Below are positions 46,184 through 55,707 of a stretch of 64,000 nucleotides of DNA, piece after piece. The DNA is from Lysobacterales bacterium 63-13. GTDB lineage: Bacteria > Pseudomonadota > Gammaproteobacteria > Xanthomonadales > Rhodanobacteraceae. Under the pieces are notes generated by a model. The model ran no database searches, was not told where the DNA came from, and saw only the letters and a program-made list of their open reading frames with translations. Where the stretch lies: the NCBI GenBank assembly GCA_001899855.1, contig MKWR01000002.1, positions 124,001-188,000 of the forward strand, written 5' to 3'. Every line of letters starts with the position of its first letter. Position 1 is the stretch's first letter. The translations under genes and the position numbers were made by a program.

Positions 46184-47569
46184 ATGGCCAAGGCAAGAAC
46201 CGCCTATGTCTGCAGCGAATGCGGCGGCGAGCATTCCAAATGGCAGGGGCAATGCGCCGAGTGCGGCGTGTGGAACAGCCTTTCCGAAATCGTGCTCGAG
46301 GTGGCGACGAAGACTGTGGCGGGAGGCACGCGCCGTGGCGGTTACGCCGGTGCATCCGACGCAGCCAAGGTGACGCGCCTGGCATCGATTGCCGACGTGG
46401 CCGACGAGCGCAGCGCCACCGGTATCGGTGAACTCGACCGCGTGCTGGGCGGTGGACTGGTGGCAGGTTCGGTGGTGTTGATCGGTGGCGATCCCGGCAT
46501 CGGCAAATCGACCCTGCTGCTGCAGATGCTCGGCGCGATCGGCGGGCGCTTGCGCAGCCTCTATGTGACCGGCGAGGAAAGCCTGGCGCAGGTTGCCGCG
46601 CGTGGGCGTCGCCTCGGCATCAATCTGGATGGCCTCGAAGCGCTTGCCGAAACCTCGATCGAGCGCATTCTCGGCGAGGCCGCGACAAGCAAGCCGGAAG
46701 TGCTCATCATTGATTCCATCCAGACCATCTGGACTGAACTGTTGAGCGCCGCCCCGGGATCGGTCAGCCAGGTGCGCGAATCGGCGGCACGCCTGGTGCG
46801 CCATGCAAAGGAGAGCGGCACCAGTGTTTTCCTGGTCGGCCACGTGACCAAGGAAGGCGGCATTGCCGGGCCGCGTGTGCTCGAGCACATGGTCGATGCG
46901 GTGCTTTATTTCGAAGGTGAAGCAGGCAGCCGCCTGCGCATCCTGCGTGCGTTCAAGAACCGCTTTGGCGCGGTCAACGAACTTGGTGTCTTCGCCATGT
47001 CCGGGAAGGGCCTGAAGGAAGTGCCAAATCCCTCCGCGATCTTTCTTTCCGCGCATTCGCAACCGACACCGGGCAGTGCCGTCATGGTCACCCGCGAAGG
47101 CACGCGGCCGCTGCTGGTCGAGGTGCAAGCGCTGGTCGATGGCTCGGCGTTGCCGAATCCACGCCGGGTCACGCTCGGTCTCGAGCAGAATCGCCTGGCC
47201 ATGTTGCTGGCCGTGCTGCATCGGCATGGCGGCGCTGCCGTGCATGACCAGGATGTCTTCGTCAATGTGGTCGGTGGAATCCGCGTGCAGGAAACCGCGG
47301 CCGACTTGCCGGTGCTGCTCGCCGTGCTCTCGAGTTTTCGCGATCGCGCCTTGCCGGACAAGCTGGTTGCATTTGGCGAGGTTGGGCTTTCCGGCGAAAT
47401 CCGCCCGGTCCCCAATGCCGAGGAGCGCCTGCGCGAAGCTGCCACGCATGGCTTTCGTCACGCCATCGTGCCCAAGGCCAATGCACCGAAGAAATCACGC
47501 ATGGGCGATCTGGAAATCATCGGGGTCGAGCGCCTTGGCGATGCCCTGGCGGCGACTGCGGAGATCTGA
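46184..47569 (+). CDS. radA: DNA repair protein RadA
   Basis: 461 residues (E. coli 460). RadA/Sms promotes branch migration in recombination. An N-terminal C4 zinc motif (CSECGGEHSKWQGQCAECG) is followed by a RecA-like domain with GGDPGIGKSTLLLQ (Walker A), the RadA-specific KNRFG (in FKNRFGAVNELGVFAM, about 262) and a C-terminal Lon-protease-like domain (about 290-455). The start is one base after the alr stop. Confidence 0.97.
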   Translation: MAKARTAYVCSECGGEHSKWQGQCAECGVWNSLSEIVLEVATKTVAGGTRRGGYAGASDAAKVTRLASIADVADERSATGIGELDRVLGGGLVAGSVVLIGGDPGIGKSTLLLQMLGAIGGRLRSLYVTGEESLAQVAARGRRLGINLDGLEALAETSIERILGEAATSKPEVLIIDSIQTIWTELLSAAPGSVSQVRESAARLVRHAKESGTSVFLVGHVTKEGGIAGPRVLEHMVDAVLYFEGEAGSRLRILRAFKNRFGAVNELGVFAMSGKGLKEVPNPSAIFLSAHSQPTPGSAVMVTREGTRPLLVEVQALVDGSALPNPRRVTLGLEQNRLAMLLAVLHRHGGAAVHDQDVFVNVVGGIRVQETAADLPVLLAVLSSFRDRALPDKLVAFGEVGLSGEIRPVPNAEERLREAATHGFRHAIVPKANAPKKSRMGDLEIIGVERLGDALAATAEI

Positions 47570-47576
47570 GAGCAGG

Positions 47577-47702
47577 AAATCGGGAATGGGGAATCGGGAA
47601 TAGGCAAAGCCGCATTTCTGCCGCTTCGGAATTCCTCGGCAATGGGACAACCAGGGGCAGCTCGCGTGCGATGTTGTTGCGTTTCCTGTTCCCGATTCCC
47701 GG
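47577..47702. repeat. GGGAATCGGGAAT inverted repeat element
   Basis: GGGAATCGGGAATAGG (47589-47604) and CCTGTTCCCGATTCCC (47685-47700) are inverted copies, 15 of 16 bases matching, around an 80-base spacer. The left arm is preceded by another GGGAATGG copy. The element fills the gap between the converging radA and CcsA-like genes. Similar GGGAATC-type arrays are common between genes in Xanthomonadales. No coding potential. Confidence 0.6.
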
Positions 47703-47706
47703 CTCT

Positions 47707-48507
47707 TCACACCGCCCGATGCAGCACCAGTTCCAGCACGTATTTGCTGCCGAAGTAGGCCAGCAGCAGCACGATCATGCCGATCAGGGTCAGGCGCACG
47801 GCACGGTTGCCACGCCATCCCCAGCGCCAGCGGCCGAACAGCAGGATGCCGAAGACGATCCACGATGCAATCGAGAGGATGGTCTTGTGGGCCAGATGCT
47901 GGGCGAACAGGTTCTCCACAAACAGCACACCGCTGAGCAGGGTCAGGGTGAGGAAGACGAAGCCGGCGGCAATCAGGCGGAACAGCAGCGACTCGGTCAG
48001 GGTCAGCGGTGGCAGGGCGCGAATCAACCGTGAATCAAGCCGTCGGTGACGCAGGGCGCGTTCCTGCAATGCCAGCAGGATGGCGAGCACGGCGGCGATG
48101 CTGAGCAGGCTGTAGGCAATCAGGGCGAAGCTGGCGTGCAGCTTGATCTGCCATTCCATGGGCTGGGCGACGGTCGGCGCGGCGTAAAACACATCCAGGC
48201 CGAGCAGCAGGGCAGCCAGCGGGAAGACGATGACGCCAAGCGCCGCAACCGGGCGGAACAGGTTGACCAGCAGGGTCATTGCGGCGACGCCGAATCCTGC
48301 CAGGGACAGCGAAGCAAAGAAATGCAGGTCGAGGCCACCGCGATGCATGCCGAAAATCAGGCTGGCATGGACGATCACGGCGAGCGTCGCCAGGACCATG
48401 CCGATGGTGCGCGCAGCCTGCGGCAGGCGCGCCAGCGGCAGGGCAAGGACGATGGCGGCAACCAGGTAATCGACAATCGAGAAAAGGCTGAGCAGGTTGG
48501 TAGGCAT
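47707..48507 (-). CDS. CcsA-like inner-membrane protein (YpjD type)
   Basis: 266 residues with eight predicted helices from ATG 48507. The segment PMEWQIKLHASFALIAYSLLSIAAVLAILLALQERALRHRRL and the later FAQHLAHKTILSIASWIVFGILLFGRWRWGWRG contain the conserved His of the CcsA/CcmC haem-handling family. It is the homologue of E. coli YpjD, which also diverges from ffh. Its exact role is unproven. The His pair is consistent with haem binding. Confidence 0.88.
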   Translation of the reverse strand: MPTNLLSLFSIVDYLVAAIVLALPLARLPQAARTIGMVLATLAVIVHASLIFGMHRGGLDLHFFASLSLAGFGVAAMTLLVNLFRPVAALGVIVFPLAALLLGLDVFYAAPTVAQPMEWQIKLHASFALIAYSLLSIAAVLAILLALQERALRHRRLDSRLIRALPPLTLTESLLFRLIAAGFVFLTLTLLSGVLFVENLFAQHLAHKTILSIASWIVFGILLFGRWRWGWRGNRAVRLTLIGMIVLLLAYFGSKYVLELVLHRAV

Positions 48508-48641
48508 GGCGAGGAGTTTCGCACACGCGCAACGAGCCGGGAAACGCGATCGCCGTCGTGGCGATCCACGCAGCCGGATCCGCATGGTCGGTGCGCTGAT
48601 ATACTGCGCTGCTGCATTCACCGGATTGACCTGTCGCCATC

Positions 48642-50018
48642 ATGTTCGAGTCCCTGAGCCAACGCCTTTCATCAACCGTCGAACGCCTGCGCGGTCGTGG
48701 CCGCCTGACCGAAGCGAACATCCGCGAATCGATGCGCGAGGTACGCATCGCCCTGCTTGAAGCGGATGTTGCGCTGCCTGTCGTGCAGGCCCTCGTCCAG
48801 CGCGTGCAGGTTCGCGCGATCGGCCAGGAGGTGATGAAGAGCCTGACCCCGGGCCAGGCGCTGATCAAGGTCGTGCGTGATGAATTGACGGCGGTGATGG
48901 GCTCGGTCAATACCGACCTCAACCTCGCGGCGGCACCGCCGGCGATTGTCCTGGTCGCCGGTCTGCAGGGTGCCGGCAAGACCACGACCGTGGCCAAGCT
49001 CGCCCGCTTCCTGCGTGAGCGCAGGAAGAAGAAGGTCATGGTGGTCAGCTGCGACGTCTATCGTCCGGCGGCCATCGAGCAATTGCGCACCCTGGCGGCA
49101 CAGGTCGAGGTGCTGTTCCATCCCTCGTCGCCGGACCAGACGCCGGTTGCCATCGCCACCGCGGCGCTGGATGCAGCGAAAAAGAATTTCGCCGACATGC
49201 TGATCGTCGACACCGCCGGGCGTTTGCATGTCGACGCGGCGATGATGGACGAGATCAAGGTGTTGCATGCCGCGCTCGATCCGATCGAAACGCTTTTCGT
49301 GGTCGATTCGATGACCGGCCAGGACGCCGCGAACACGGCCAAGGCGTTTTCCGACGCGCTGCCGCTGACCGGCGTGATCCTGACCAAGACCGACGGCGAT
49401 GCGCGGGGCGGCGCGGCCTTGTCGGTGCGCTATGTCACCGGACGGCCAATCAAGTTCATCGGTGCCGGCGAGAAGACCGACGCACTGGAGCCATTCCACC
49501 CCGATCGCCTGGCCCAGCGCATTCTCGGCATGGGCGATGTGCTGTCCCTGGTCGAAGAGGTCGAGCGCAAGGTCGACCAGGAACAGGTGCAGAAGCTGGC
49601 CGAAAAGGTCATGAAGGGCAAGCGCTTCGACCTCAACGACATGAAGAGCCAGCTTGAGCAGATGATCAACATGGGCGGCATGGCCTCGTTGATGGACAAG
49701 CTGCCGGGAATGGGTGGCATGTCCGAGCAGGTCAAGGCCAAGGTCAACGACAAGCAGGTCCAGCACATGATCGCGATCATCAACTCGATGACGAAGAAGG
49801 AGCGGCGCCATCCTGACCTGCTCAAGGGTTCGCGACGTGCGCGCATTGCCCGTGGTTCCGGCCAGCAGCCAGCCGATGTCAATCGCCTGCTCAAGCAGTA
49901 CCAGCAGATGGAGAAGATGATGTCCAAGCTTGGCAGTGGCGGCATCAAGGGCATGATGCGGCAGATGAAGGGTGCCATGCGTGGCATGGGCGGCGGCGGA
50001 TTCCAGCCGCCGCAGTAA
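48642..50018 (+). CDS. ffh: Signal recognition particle protein
   Basis: 458 residues (E. coli 453). The N domain precedes a GTPase (G) domain with LQGAGKTTTVAKLARFL, VDTAGRLHVD, TKTDGDARGGAALS. The M domain (about 300-458) is Met-rich (MMSKLGSGGIKGMMRQMKGAMRGMGGGG) and binds 4.5S RNA and signal peptides. It diverges from the CcsA-like gene and precedes rpsP. Confidence 0.97.
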   Translation: MFESLSQRLSSTVERLRGRGRLTEANIRESMREVRIALLEADVALPVVQALVQRVQVRAIGQEVMKSLTPGQALIKVVRDELTAVMGSVNTDLNLAAAPPAIVLVAGLQGAGKTTTVAKLARFLRERRKKKVMVVSCDVYRPAAIEQLRTLAAQVEVLFHPSSPDQTPVAIATAALDAAKKNFADMLIVDTAGRLHVDAAMMDEIKVLHAALDPIETLFVVDSMTGQDAANTAKAFSDALPLTGVILTKTDGDARGGAALSVRYVTGRPIKFIGAGEKTDALEPFHPDRLAQRILGMGDVLSLVEEVERKVDQEQVQKLAEKVMKGKRFDLNDMKSQLEQMINMGGMASLMDKLPGMGGMSEQVKAKVNDKQVQHMIAIINSMTKKERRHPDLLKGSRRARIARGSGQQPADVNRLLKQYQQMEKMMSKLGSGGIKGMMRQMKGAMRGMGGGGFQPPQ

Positions 50019-50225
50019 GGCGTCGGCTGGAGCGTGCGCCCGTGGCGCAGCTCCGATTCTCCATCCGCGGTACTGATCCATTGGCAAGGCGAGCCTTGCC
50101 ATGAGCTAAATGCTTGCGGGGCTTTCATTTTCCCGCAAATCCGCTAAAATGCGCGGCTCCCTTGGCCCGACCCGGTTTTTCTCCGGCGTACGCGCCGGAA
50201 ATTTCAGCAATATCAGAGAGATATC
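50019..50225 (+). promoter_or_regulatory. rpsP promoter and structured leader
   Basis: TAAAAT (50145-50150) is a good -10 with CTTTCA (50122-50127) at 17 bases. An inverted repeat TTGCGGG...CCCGCAA (50114-50120 / 50132-50138) surrounds the -35 and could be an operator or the end of ffh. In the leader, TCCGGCG-TACG-CGCCGGA (50182-50199) is a strong hairpin 27 bases before the rpsP start, followed by AGAGAG as ribosome-binding site. Confidence 0.5.
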
Positions 50226-50486
50226 ATGGTCAAGATTCGCCTTTCCCGCGGCGGTGCAAAGAAGCGCCCGTTCTACCACATCGTTGTTGCCGACCAGCGC
50301 GATGCGCGCGACGGCCGCAATATCGAGCGCGTCGGCTTCTACAACCCGATCGCAGCCGGTCAGGACGTCAAGCTCCAGCTCGACACCGAGCGCGTCAAGC
50401 ACTGGGTGGATCAGGGTGCGCAACTGACTGAAAAGGTCAAGGCGCTGTACAAGGCGGCATCGAAGCAGGCTGCGCAAGCGGCGTGA
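50226..50486 (+). CDS. rpsP: 30S ribosomal protein S16
   Basis: 86 residues (E. coli 82). [31 protein letters not shown] is diagnostic. S16 binds the 5' domain of 16S rRNA. The stop overlaps rimM by four bases (GTGA), so S16 and its assembly factor RimM are coupled. Confidence 0.97.
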   Translation: MVKIRLSRGGAKKRPFYHIVVADQRDARDGRNIERVGFYNPIAAGQDVKLQLDTERVKHWVDQGAQLTEKVKALYKAASKQAAQAA

Positions 50487-50998
50487 TCGCGGCGGGTGAC
50501 CGGTTGATCCTGGTTGGCAGGATCGTCGGGCTCCACGGTGTGGCGGGCGAGGTCAAGCTCGAATCCTATACCGAGCCTCGCACACGGATCTTCCGCTACC
50601 AGCCGTGGTTGTTGAGTTGCGCAGCCGGAGATCGCGAAGTAAGTGGTTGCAAGGGCAGGGAGCAGGGCAAGGGAATCGTTGCCAGCCTGCCTGAAGTCAC
50701 CGACCGGGATCGTGCAGCGAGCCTGGTCGGATGCGAGATCAAGGTCAGGCGATCGGCCCTGCAGGATGCACAAGCCGACGAGTATTACTGGACCGACCTC
50801 GAAGGACTCGAGGTTGTCACCGTTGAAGGTGTGTCGCTGGGTCGGATTTCGCATCTGCTCAGCACCGGTGCCAACGATGTGATGGTGGTCCGTGATGGCG
50901 AGCGTGAGCGGTTGCTGCCCTTCGTGCTCGATGATTATGTGAAGACTGTGGATTTCGATGCCGGCCGGGTCACGGTCGACTGGGATCCGGAGTTCTAG
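50483..50998 (+). CDS. rimM: Ribosome maturation factor RimM
   Basis: 171 residues from GTG (E. coli 182). RimM binds S19 and matures the 30S head. The N-terminal domain has [25 protein letters not shown]; the C-terminal PRC-barrel domain begins [13 protein letters not shown] and ends with a typical [15 protein letters not shown]. Position between rpsP and trmD confirms the call. Confidence 0.95.
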   Translation: MIAAGDRLILVGRIVGLHGVAGEVKLESYTEPRTRIFRYQPWLLSCAAGDREVSGCKGREQGKGIVASLPEVTDRDRAASLVGCEIKVRRSALQDAQADEYYWTDLEGLEVVTVEGVSLGRISHLLSTGANDVMVVRDGERERLLPFVLDDYVKTVDFDAGRVTVDWDPEF

Positions 50999-51023
50999 GA
51001 ATCGGATCGACTGGACACGCGCG

Positions 51024-51791
51024 ATGCGCATCGACGTCATCACGCTGTTTCCCGAGTTCATCGATTCCTGTGCCGGGATCGGCGTGGTGGGCAGGGCGCA
51101 GGAGCGTGGATTGCTTGAGGTGAAGACCTGCAATCCGCGGGATTTCGCGACCGACAACCACCGCACGGTCGATGCTCGTCCGTTTGGTGGCGGCCCCGGC
51201 ATGTTGATGACGATTGGGCCCTTGCGTGACGCATTGCAGAACGTGCGCGCGGCAGCGGTGCAACCGGCCAGGGTGATTTACCTGAGTCCGCAGGGCACGC
51301 GGCTCACGCAGGAAAAAGTCGTCGAGTTGGCGCATCAGGAACGCTTGATCCTGCTGTGCGGCCGCTACGAAGGAGTTGACGAACGCGTGCTGGAAAACCT
51401 GGTCGACGAGGAGATCTCCATCGGCGACTACGTGCTTTCAGGAGGCGAGCTGGCAGCCGCTGTCGTTATCGACGCGATTGGACGATTGCAGGATGGCGCG
51501 TTGAACGATGCGCAGTCCGCCGAGCAGGATTCCTTCAGCGGTGGCCTGCTGGATTGCCCGCACTACACGCGGCCGGTCAGCGATGACCTTGGTGCGGTGC
51601 CGGAAGTGTTGATGTCGGGTGATCACGCGATGATCCGACGCTGGCGGCGCAAGCAGGCTCTGGGAAGGACCTGGCTGCGGCGCCCCGATTTGCTGGCACG
51701 TGTGGAACTCGATGCCGAGGCCCGCACGTTGCTTGAAGAATTCCGCCACGAACACCGGGCGGCCAAGAACCAGCAGGGCGGCGTGCGCTGA
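51024..51791 (+). CDS. trmD: tRNA (guanine-N1)-methyltransferase
   Basis: 255 residues (E. coli 255). TrmD makes m1G37. The SPOUT knot is seen in [28 protein letters not shown] and [32 protein letters not shown] near residue 53 helps position the substrate. It starts at ATG 51024, 25 bases after rimM. Confidence 0.97.
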   Translation: MRIDVITLFPEFIDSCAGIGVVGRAQERGLLEVKTCNPRDFATDNHRTVDARPFGGGPGMLMTIGPLRDALQNVRAAAVQPARVIYLSPQGTRLTQEKVVELAHQERLILLCGRYEGVDERVLENLVDEEISIGDYVLSGGELAAAVVIDAIGRLQDGALNDAQSAEQDSFSGGLLDCPHYTRPVSDDLGAVPEVLMSGDHAMIRRWRRKQALGRTWLRRPDLLARVELDAEARTLLEEFRHEHRAAKNQQGGVR

Positions 51792-51826
51792 ACCTGCATA
51801 TGAATCCAACGCTACTGGTGAATGCC

Positions 51827-52192
51827 ATGAACCTCCTCCAACAATTCGAAGCAGAACAGATCACCCGCACCCTGCCGAAGTTCGGCCCCGGCGATACCGT
51901 CGTGGTCAACGTCAAGGTCAAGGAAGGCAATCGCGAGCGTGTTCAGGCCTATGAAGGCGTGGTCATCGCCAAGAAGAATGCCGGCCTCAGTTCCGCCTTC
52001 ACCGTGCGCAAGATGTCGCACGGTACCGGCGTCGAGCGCGTGTTCCAGTCGCACAGCCAGGTCATCGAGTCGGTCGTGGTCAAGCGCCGTGGTTCCGTGC
52101 GCGGAGCCAAGCTCTATTACCTGCGTGGCTTGCAGGGCAAGAAGGCACGCATCAAGGAAGACCTTGGCACGCCGATCGCCGCGCAGGAATAA
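51827..52192 (+). CDS. rplS: 50S ribosomal protein L19
   Basis: 121 residues from ATG 51827 (E. coli 115). [33 protein letters not shown] and [14 protein letters not shown] are diagnostic. L19 sits at the 30S-50S interface. An in-frame ATG 27 bases upstream is less likely. Last gene of the rpsP-rimM-trmD-rplS operon. Confidence 0.97.
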   Translation: MNLLQQFEAEQITRTLPKFGPGDTVVVNVKVKEGNRERVQAYEGVVIAKKNAGLSSAFTVRKMSHGTGVERVFQSHSQVIESVVVKRRGSVRGAKLYYLRGLQGKKARIKEDLGTPIAAQE

Positions 52193-52245
52193 GCGCTGCA
52201 GAAAATCCGTCTTGGAGCATTGAGTCGCGTCTGTGCTCCTCGTCG

Positions 52246-52275
52246 CAATACGGCCGCCGCAAGGCGGCCGTATTG
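52246..52275. terminator. Long perfect hairpin after rplS
   Basis: CAATACGGCCGCC (52246-52258) and GGCGGCCGTATTG (52263-52275) form a perfect 13-pair stem with a GCAA tetraloop. It has only a short T-rich tail, so it may stabilise the 3' end as much as terminate. The 48-bp repeats begin at once after it. Confidence 0.8.
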
Positions 52276-52280
52276 TTATG

Positions 52281-52440
52281 GCCATGGATGGCCTGTATGC
52301 CTGCAACGCAGGAGCAGTTGCAGGCGATGCCATGGATGGCCTGTATGCCTGCAACGCAGGAGCAGTTGCAGGCGATGCCGTGGATGGCCTGTATGCCTGC
52401 AACGCAGGAGCTGTTGTGGCGAATGCCATGGATGCCGGTC
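52281..52440. repeat. 3.3 tandem copies of a 48-bp unit with internal hairpin
   Basis: Copies start at 52281, 52329, 52377 and (partial) 52425, exactly 48 bases apart. The first two are identical in their 48 bases. Each contains GCCTGCAAC-GCAGGAGCA-GTTGCAGGC, a perfect 9-pair hairpin (imperfect in copy 3). Because 48 is a multiple of three, open frames run through on both strands; one plus-strand frame repeats a 16-residue unit (MDGLYACNAGAVAGDA). There are no spacers, so this is not CRISPR. It fills the space before htpG. Confidence 0.9.
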
Positions 52441-52542
52441 ACGCAGGAACACGCTGGCGATTCCGCTGGCTTCGGCGGTTGAAATCGGGTGTCGCGGCCC
52501 CCACCAGTCAGGCAGTTCAGACTGATTGGGAGGCCGCCGCCA

Positions 52543-54441
52543 ATGACAACCGCTACCACTGAAACCCGCAAGTTCGAAGCCGAAGTCGCCCAGGTTCTGC
52601 ATCTGGTCACGCACTCGCTTTATTCGCACAAGGAAATCTTCCTTCGCGAACTCGTCTCGAATGCCTCCGATGCATGCGACAAGCTCCGCTTCGAATCGAT
52701 TGCGCAGCCGCAATGGCTGTCGGAGGATTCCGAGTTGCGCATCGATATCTCGGTCGACAAGGATGCGCGCACGCTGAGCGTGCACGACAACGGCATCGGC
52801 ATGAGTCGTGATGAACTCATCGCCAATCTCGGCACCATCGCCAGCTCGGGCACGCGCCGCTACCTGGAATCGCTTGCCGCTGAACGCAAGGCGGACAGTC
52901 GCCTGATCGGCCAGTTTGGCGTGGGTTTCTATTCGGCCTTCGTGGTCGCGGACAAGGTAACGGTTGTCAGCCGGCGTGCGGGCAGCGACGCTGCCGATGG
53001 TGTTCGCTGGGAAAGCGATGGCAAGGGCGAGTACACCCTCGACACGCTCGATGTCGGACGACGTGGTACCACGGTTACCTTGCACCTGAAGGCCGACGAA
53101 GGCGAGTTCCTTGAAGCATGGAAGGTGCGCAGCCTGGTTTCGCGCTACTCCGAACACATCGGTTTCCCGATTCGCATGCCCAAGGAAGTCGAAGGAAAAC
53201 CGAGCGACGAATGGGAAGTGGTCAACTCCGCATCGGCGCTCTGGACGCGTCCGAAGAACGAGCTTGCGGATACTGACTACCAGAATTTCTACAAGTCACT
53301 GAGCCATGATTTCAGTGACGCGCTGGCGTGGACGCACAACCGCGTCGAAGGCAACCAGAACTTCACCTCGCTGCTGTTCGTTCCAGCCAAGGCACCGTTT
53401 GATTTCATGAGCGGGAGGGAGGAGCGCAAGGGGCTCAAGCTCTACATCCGCCGCGTCTTCATCATGGATGCGAGCGAGCAGTTGTTGCCGGCCTATCTGC
53501 GATTCGTGCGCGGCGTCGTCGATTCCGATGACCTGCCGCTCAATGTCAGTCGCGAGATCCTGCAGCAGAACCGCCAGGTTGAGCGCATCAAGGGTGCCTG
53601 CACCAAGCGCGTGCTTGATCTGCTCGACAAGCTGGCCAAGGACGAGGCCGACAAATACACGACATTCTGGAATGCGTTCGGTGGCGTGCTCAAGGAAGGC
53701 ATCGCCGAGGATGCTGGCAATCGCGAGCGCATCGCCAAATTGCTGCGTTTTGCCTCGACGCACTCCGATGGCGCGGCGGCGACGGTTTCACTGGATGACT
53801 ACATCGGCCGCATGCAGGTTGGCCAGGACGTGATCTGGTATATCACGGCCGATTCGCACGCGGCGGCAAAGGGCAGCCCGCAAATCGAGGCGTTGCGGGC
53901 CAAGGGCGTTGAAGTCCTGCTCATGTCCGAGCGCATCGACGAATGGATGGCCGGGTACCTGACCGAATATGCGGGCAAGAAGCTGCGCCACGTCGGCAAG
54001 GGCGAGATGGAACTGGATGCCGCCGCTGCCGAGGCGCACAAGGCCAGTGAGGAAGCGGCTTCGGGAGTTGTCGCCAGGCTCAAGGAATTGCTTGGCGAGC
54101 GGGTCAGCGACGTCAAGGTCAGCCGTCGCCTGACTGAGTCGCCGTCGTGCCTGGTCCTCGACGAATACGACATGGCCCTGCACCTGCGCCGCGTGCTCAA
54201 GCAGTCCGGGCACGACATGCCGGATTCGGCGCCGGTGCTGGAAATCAATCCGGCGCATGCCTTGGTCAAGCGACTGGAAGCCGAGACCGACGACAGCCGG
54301 GCCGCTGACCTTGCCCTGCTGCTGCTGGAGCAGGCCCAGGTGGCCGAGGGCGCGCAACTCGATGATCCGGCGGCCTTCGTGCAACGCCTGAATCGCGTCA
54401 TCCTTGGGGCAGGCCCGGGCGCCGCAGTGGGCAAGCGCTGA
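52543..54441 (+). CDS. htpG: Chaperone protein HtpG (Hsp90)
   Basis: 632 residues from ATG 52543, with a strong GGGAGG ribosome-binding site 9 bases upstream (E. coli 624). The N-terminal GHKL ATPase has SHKEIFLRELVSNASDACDKLRF, DNGIGMSRDELIANLGTIASSGT and GQFGVGFYSAFVVAD. Middle and C-terminal dimerisation domains are intact. An 18-codon in-frame extension runs into the repeats and is not favoured. Confidence 0.97.
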   Translation: MTTATTETRKFEAEVAQVLHLVTHSLYSHKEIFLRELVSNASDACDKLRFESIAQPQWLSEDSELRIDISVDKDARTLSVHDNGIGMSRDELIANLGTIASSGTRRYLESLAAERKADSRLIGQFGVGFYSAFVVADKVTVVSRRAGSDAADGVRWESDGKGEYTLDTLDVGRRGTTVTLHLKADEGEFLEAWKVRSLVSRYSEHIGFPIRMPKEVEGKPSDEWEVVNSASALWTRPKNELADTDYQNFYKSLSHDFSDALAWTHNRVEGNQNFTSLLFVPAKAPFDFMSGREERKGLKLYIRRVFIMDASEQLLPAYLRFVRGVVDSDDLPLNVSREILQQNRQVERIKGACTKRVLDLLDKLAKDEADKYTTFWNAFGGVLKEGIAEDAGNRERIAKLLRFASTHSDGAAATVSLDDYIGRMQVGQDVIWYITADSHAAAKGSPQIEALRAKGVEVLLMSERIDEWMAGYLTEYAGKKLRHVGKGEMELDAAAAEAHKASEEAASGVVARLKELLGERVSDVKVSRRLTESPSCLVLDEYDMALHLRRVLKQSGHDMPDSAPVLEINPAHALVKRLEAETDDSRAADLALLLLEQAQVAEGAQLDDPAAFVQRLNRVILGAGPGAAVGKR

Positions 54442-54505
54442 GTCAGGCCTGATCGCCTGGCAGCAGGGCAACTGCCGGCGATCGTCAATCTGCGTTATCG
54501 TGTAC

Positions 54506-54540
54506 AACGGCGCGTGCCAATCACGCGCCGTTTCTCTTTG
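54506..54540 (+). terminator. Intrinsic terminator after htpG
   Basis: AACGGCGCGTG (54506-54516) pairs perfectly with CACGCGCCGTT (54522-54532) over a CCAAT loop, followed by TTCTCTTTG. It ends just 18 bases before the aminotransferase gene. Confidence 0.88.
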
Positions 54541-54557
54541 TTTATCAATGAGTTGCG

Positions 54558-55706
54558 ATGAAGATTGAAACCAAGTTACCAAAAGTCGGGACGACCATCT
54601 TCACGGTCATGAGCCAACTGGCGGCAAGCCACAACGCGGTCAATCTGGGCCAGGGCTTTCCCGATTTCGACGGGCCACAAGCATTGCGCGATGCGCTGAC
54701 CGAGGCAATGAACGCAGGCAGGAACCAGTACGCGCCGGCCACTGGCTGGCCTGCGTTGCGCCGGCAGATCGCGCGCAAATGCGAGGCTCTCTACCAGCGC
54801 AGCGTCGATGCCGATACCGAAGTGACCGTGACTTCAGGTGCAACCGAAGCGCTGTTCGCGGCGATTGCGGCGGTGGTCAGGCTTGGCGATGAAGTCATCG
54901 TGCTCGATCCCTGCTACGACAGCTACGAGCCGGCCATCGAACTGAATGGCGGCATTGCCGTGCATGTGCCGCTGGATGCCGGCGATTTTTCCGTTGACTG
55001 GCAGCGTGTGCGAGATGCGATCACGCCGCGCACGCGCATGATCATCGTCAACACGCCGCACAATCCCTCGGGTACCGTCTTCACCGCCGCGGATCTCGAT
55101 ACGCTGGCGGAGATCACGCGTGACACCGATATCGTCGTGCTTTCAGACGAGGTCTACGAGCACATCGTGTTTGACGGCGCCTTGCATCAAAGCGTGCTGC
55201 GCCATGCGGAACTGGCCATGCGCAGTTTTGTCGTCAGTTCGTTCGGCAAGACCTATCACTGCACGGGCTGGAAGGTCGGTTATTGTGTGGCGCCGCGTAA
55301 CCTCAGCATCGAGTTCCGCAAGGTTCACCAGTACCTGACCTTTTGCACCTTCACTCCGGCCCAGGTTGCCCTCGCCGAGATTCTTGAAAAGATGCCGGAA
55401 CACTATCTGCAATTGCCGGCCTTCTACCAGGCGCGCCGTGATTTCTTTCGCGAATTGCTGGCACCGACGAAGTTCCGCCTGCTGCCGGTGGCTGGAGCCT
55501 ACTTCCAGCTGGTCGACTATTCGGCGTTGAGCGACAAGGACGATTTCAGTTTCTGCGAATGGCTGGTTGCCCATGCCGGTGTGGCCGCCATTCCGATCTC
55601 GGCGTTCTATGAATCAGCGCCCGCCGGGATGCGCCTGATCCGCTTCTGCTTCGCCAAGTCCGACGAGATCCTGCGCGCCGGCGCGCAACGATTGGGCATG
55701 CTTTGA
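54558..55706 (+). CDS. Methionine/glutamine aminotransferase (class I)
   Basis: 382 residues, PLP-dependent, related to E. coli YbdL and to eukaryotic kynurenine aminotransferase/glutamine transaminase K. Landmarks are NLGQGFPDFDGPQALRDAL, PATGWPALRRQIA, VNTPHNPSGTVF (PLP-binding Asn) and the PLP Lys in SSFGKTYHCTGWKVGY. It probably transaminates methionine or glutamine with 2-oxo acids. The next gene, one base later, encodes an omega-amidase that would hydrolyse the alpha-ketoglutaramate or similar product. Confidence 0.9.
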   Translation: MKIETKLPKVGTTIFTVMSQLAASHNAVNLGQGFPDFDGPQALRDALTEAMNAGRNQYAPATGWPALRRQIARKCEALYQRSVDADTEVTVTSGATEALFAAIAAVVRLGDEVIVLDPCYDSYEPAIELNGGIAVHVPLDAGDFSVDWQRVRDAITPRTRMIIVNTPHNPSGTVFTAADLDTLAEITRDTDIVVLSDEVYEHIVFDGALHQSVLRHAELAMRSFVVSSFGKTYHCTGWKVGYCVAPRNLSIEFRKVHQYLTFCTFTPAQVALAEILEKMPEHYLQLPAFYQARRDFFRELLAPTKFRLLPVAGAYFQLVDYSALSDKDDFSFCEWLVAHAGVAAIPISAFYESAPAGMRLIRFCFAKSDEILRAGAQRLGML

Positions 55707-55707
55707 C

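Noticed and set aside
46016-47461. Minus-strand frame of 481 codons
   Set aside because: Antisense to radA and alr, both intact.
52281-52440. CRISPR-like array
   Set aside because: The copies are contiguous with no unique spacers and no cas genes are nearby.
52233-52562. Plus-strand frame across the 48-bp repeats with a 16-residue repeated peptide
   Set aside because: The period being divisible by three keeps frames open on both strands; there is no ribosome-binding site, and it runs into the htpG leader.
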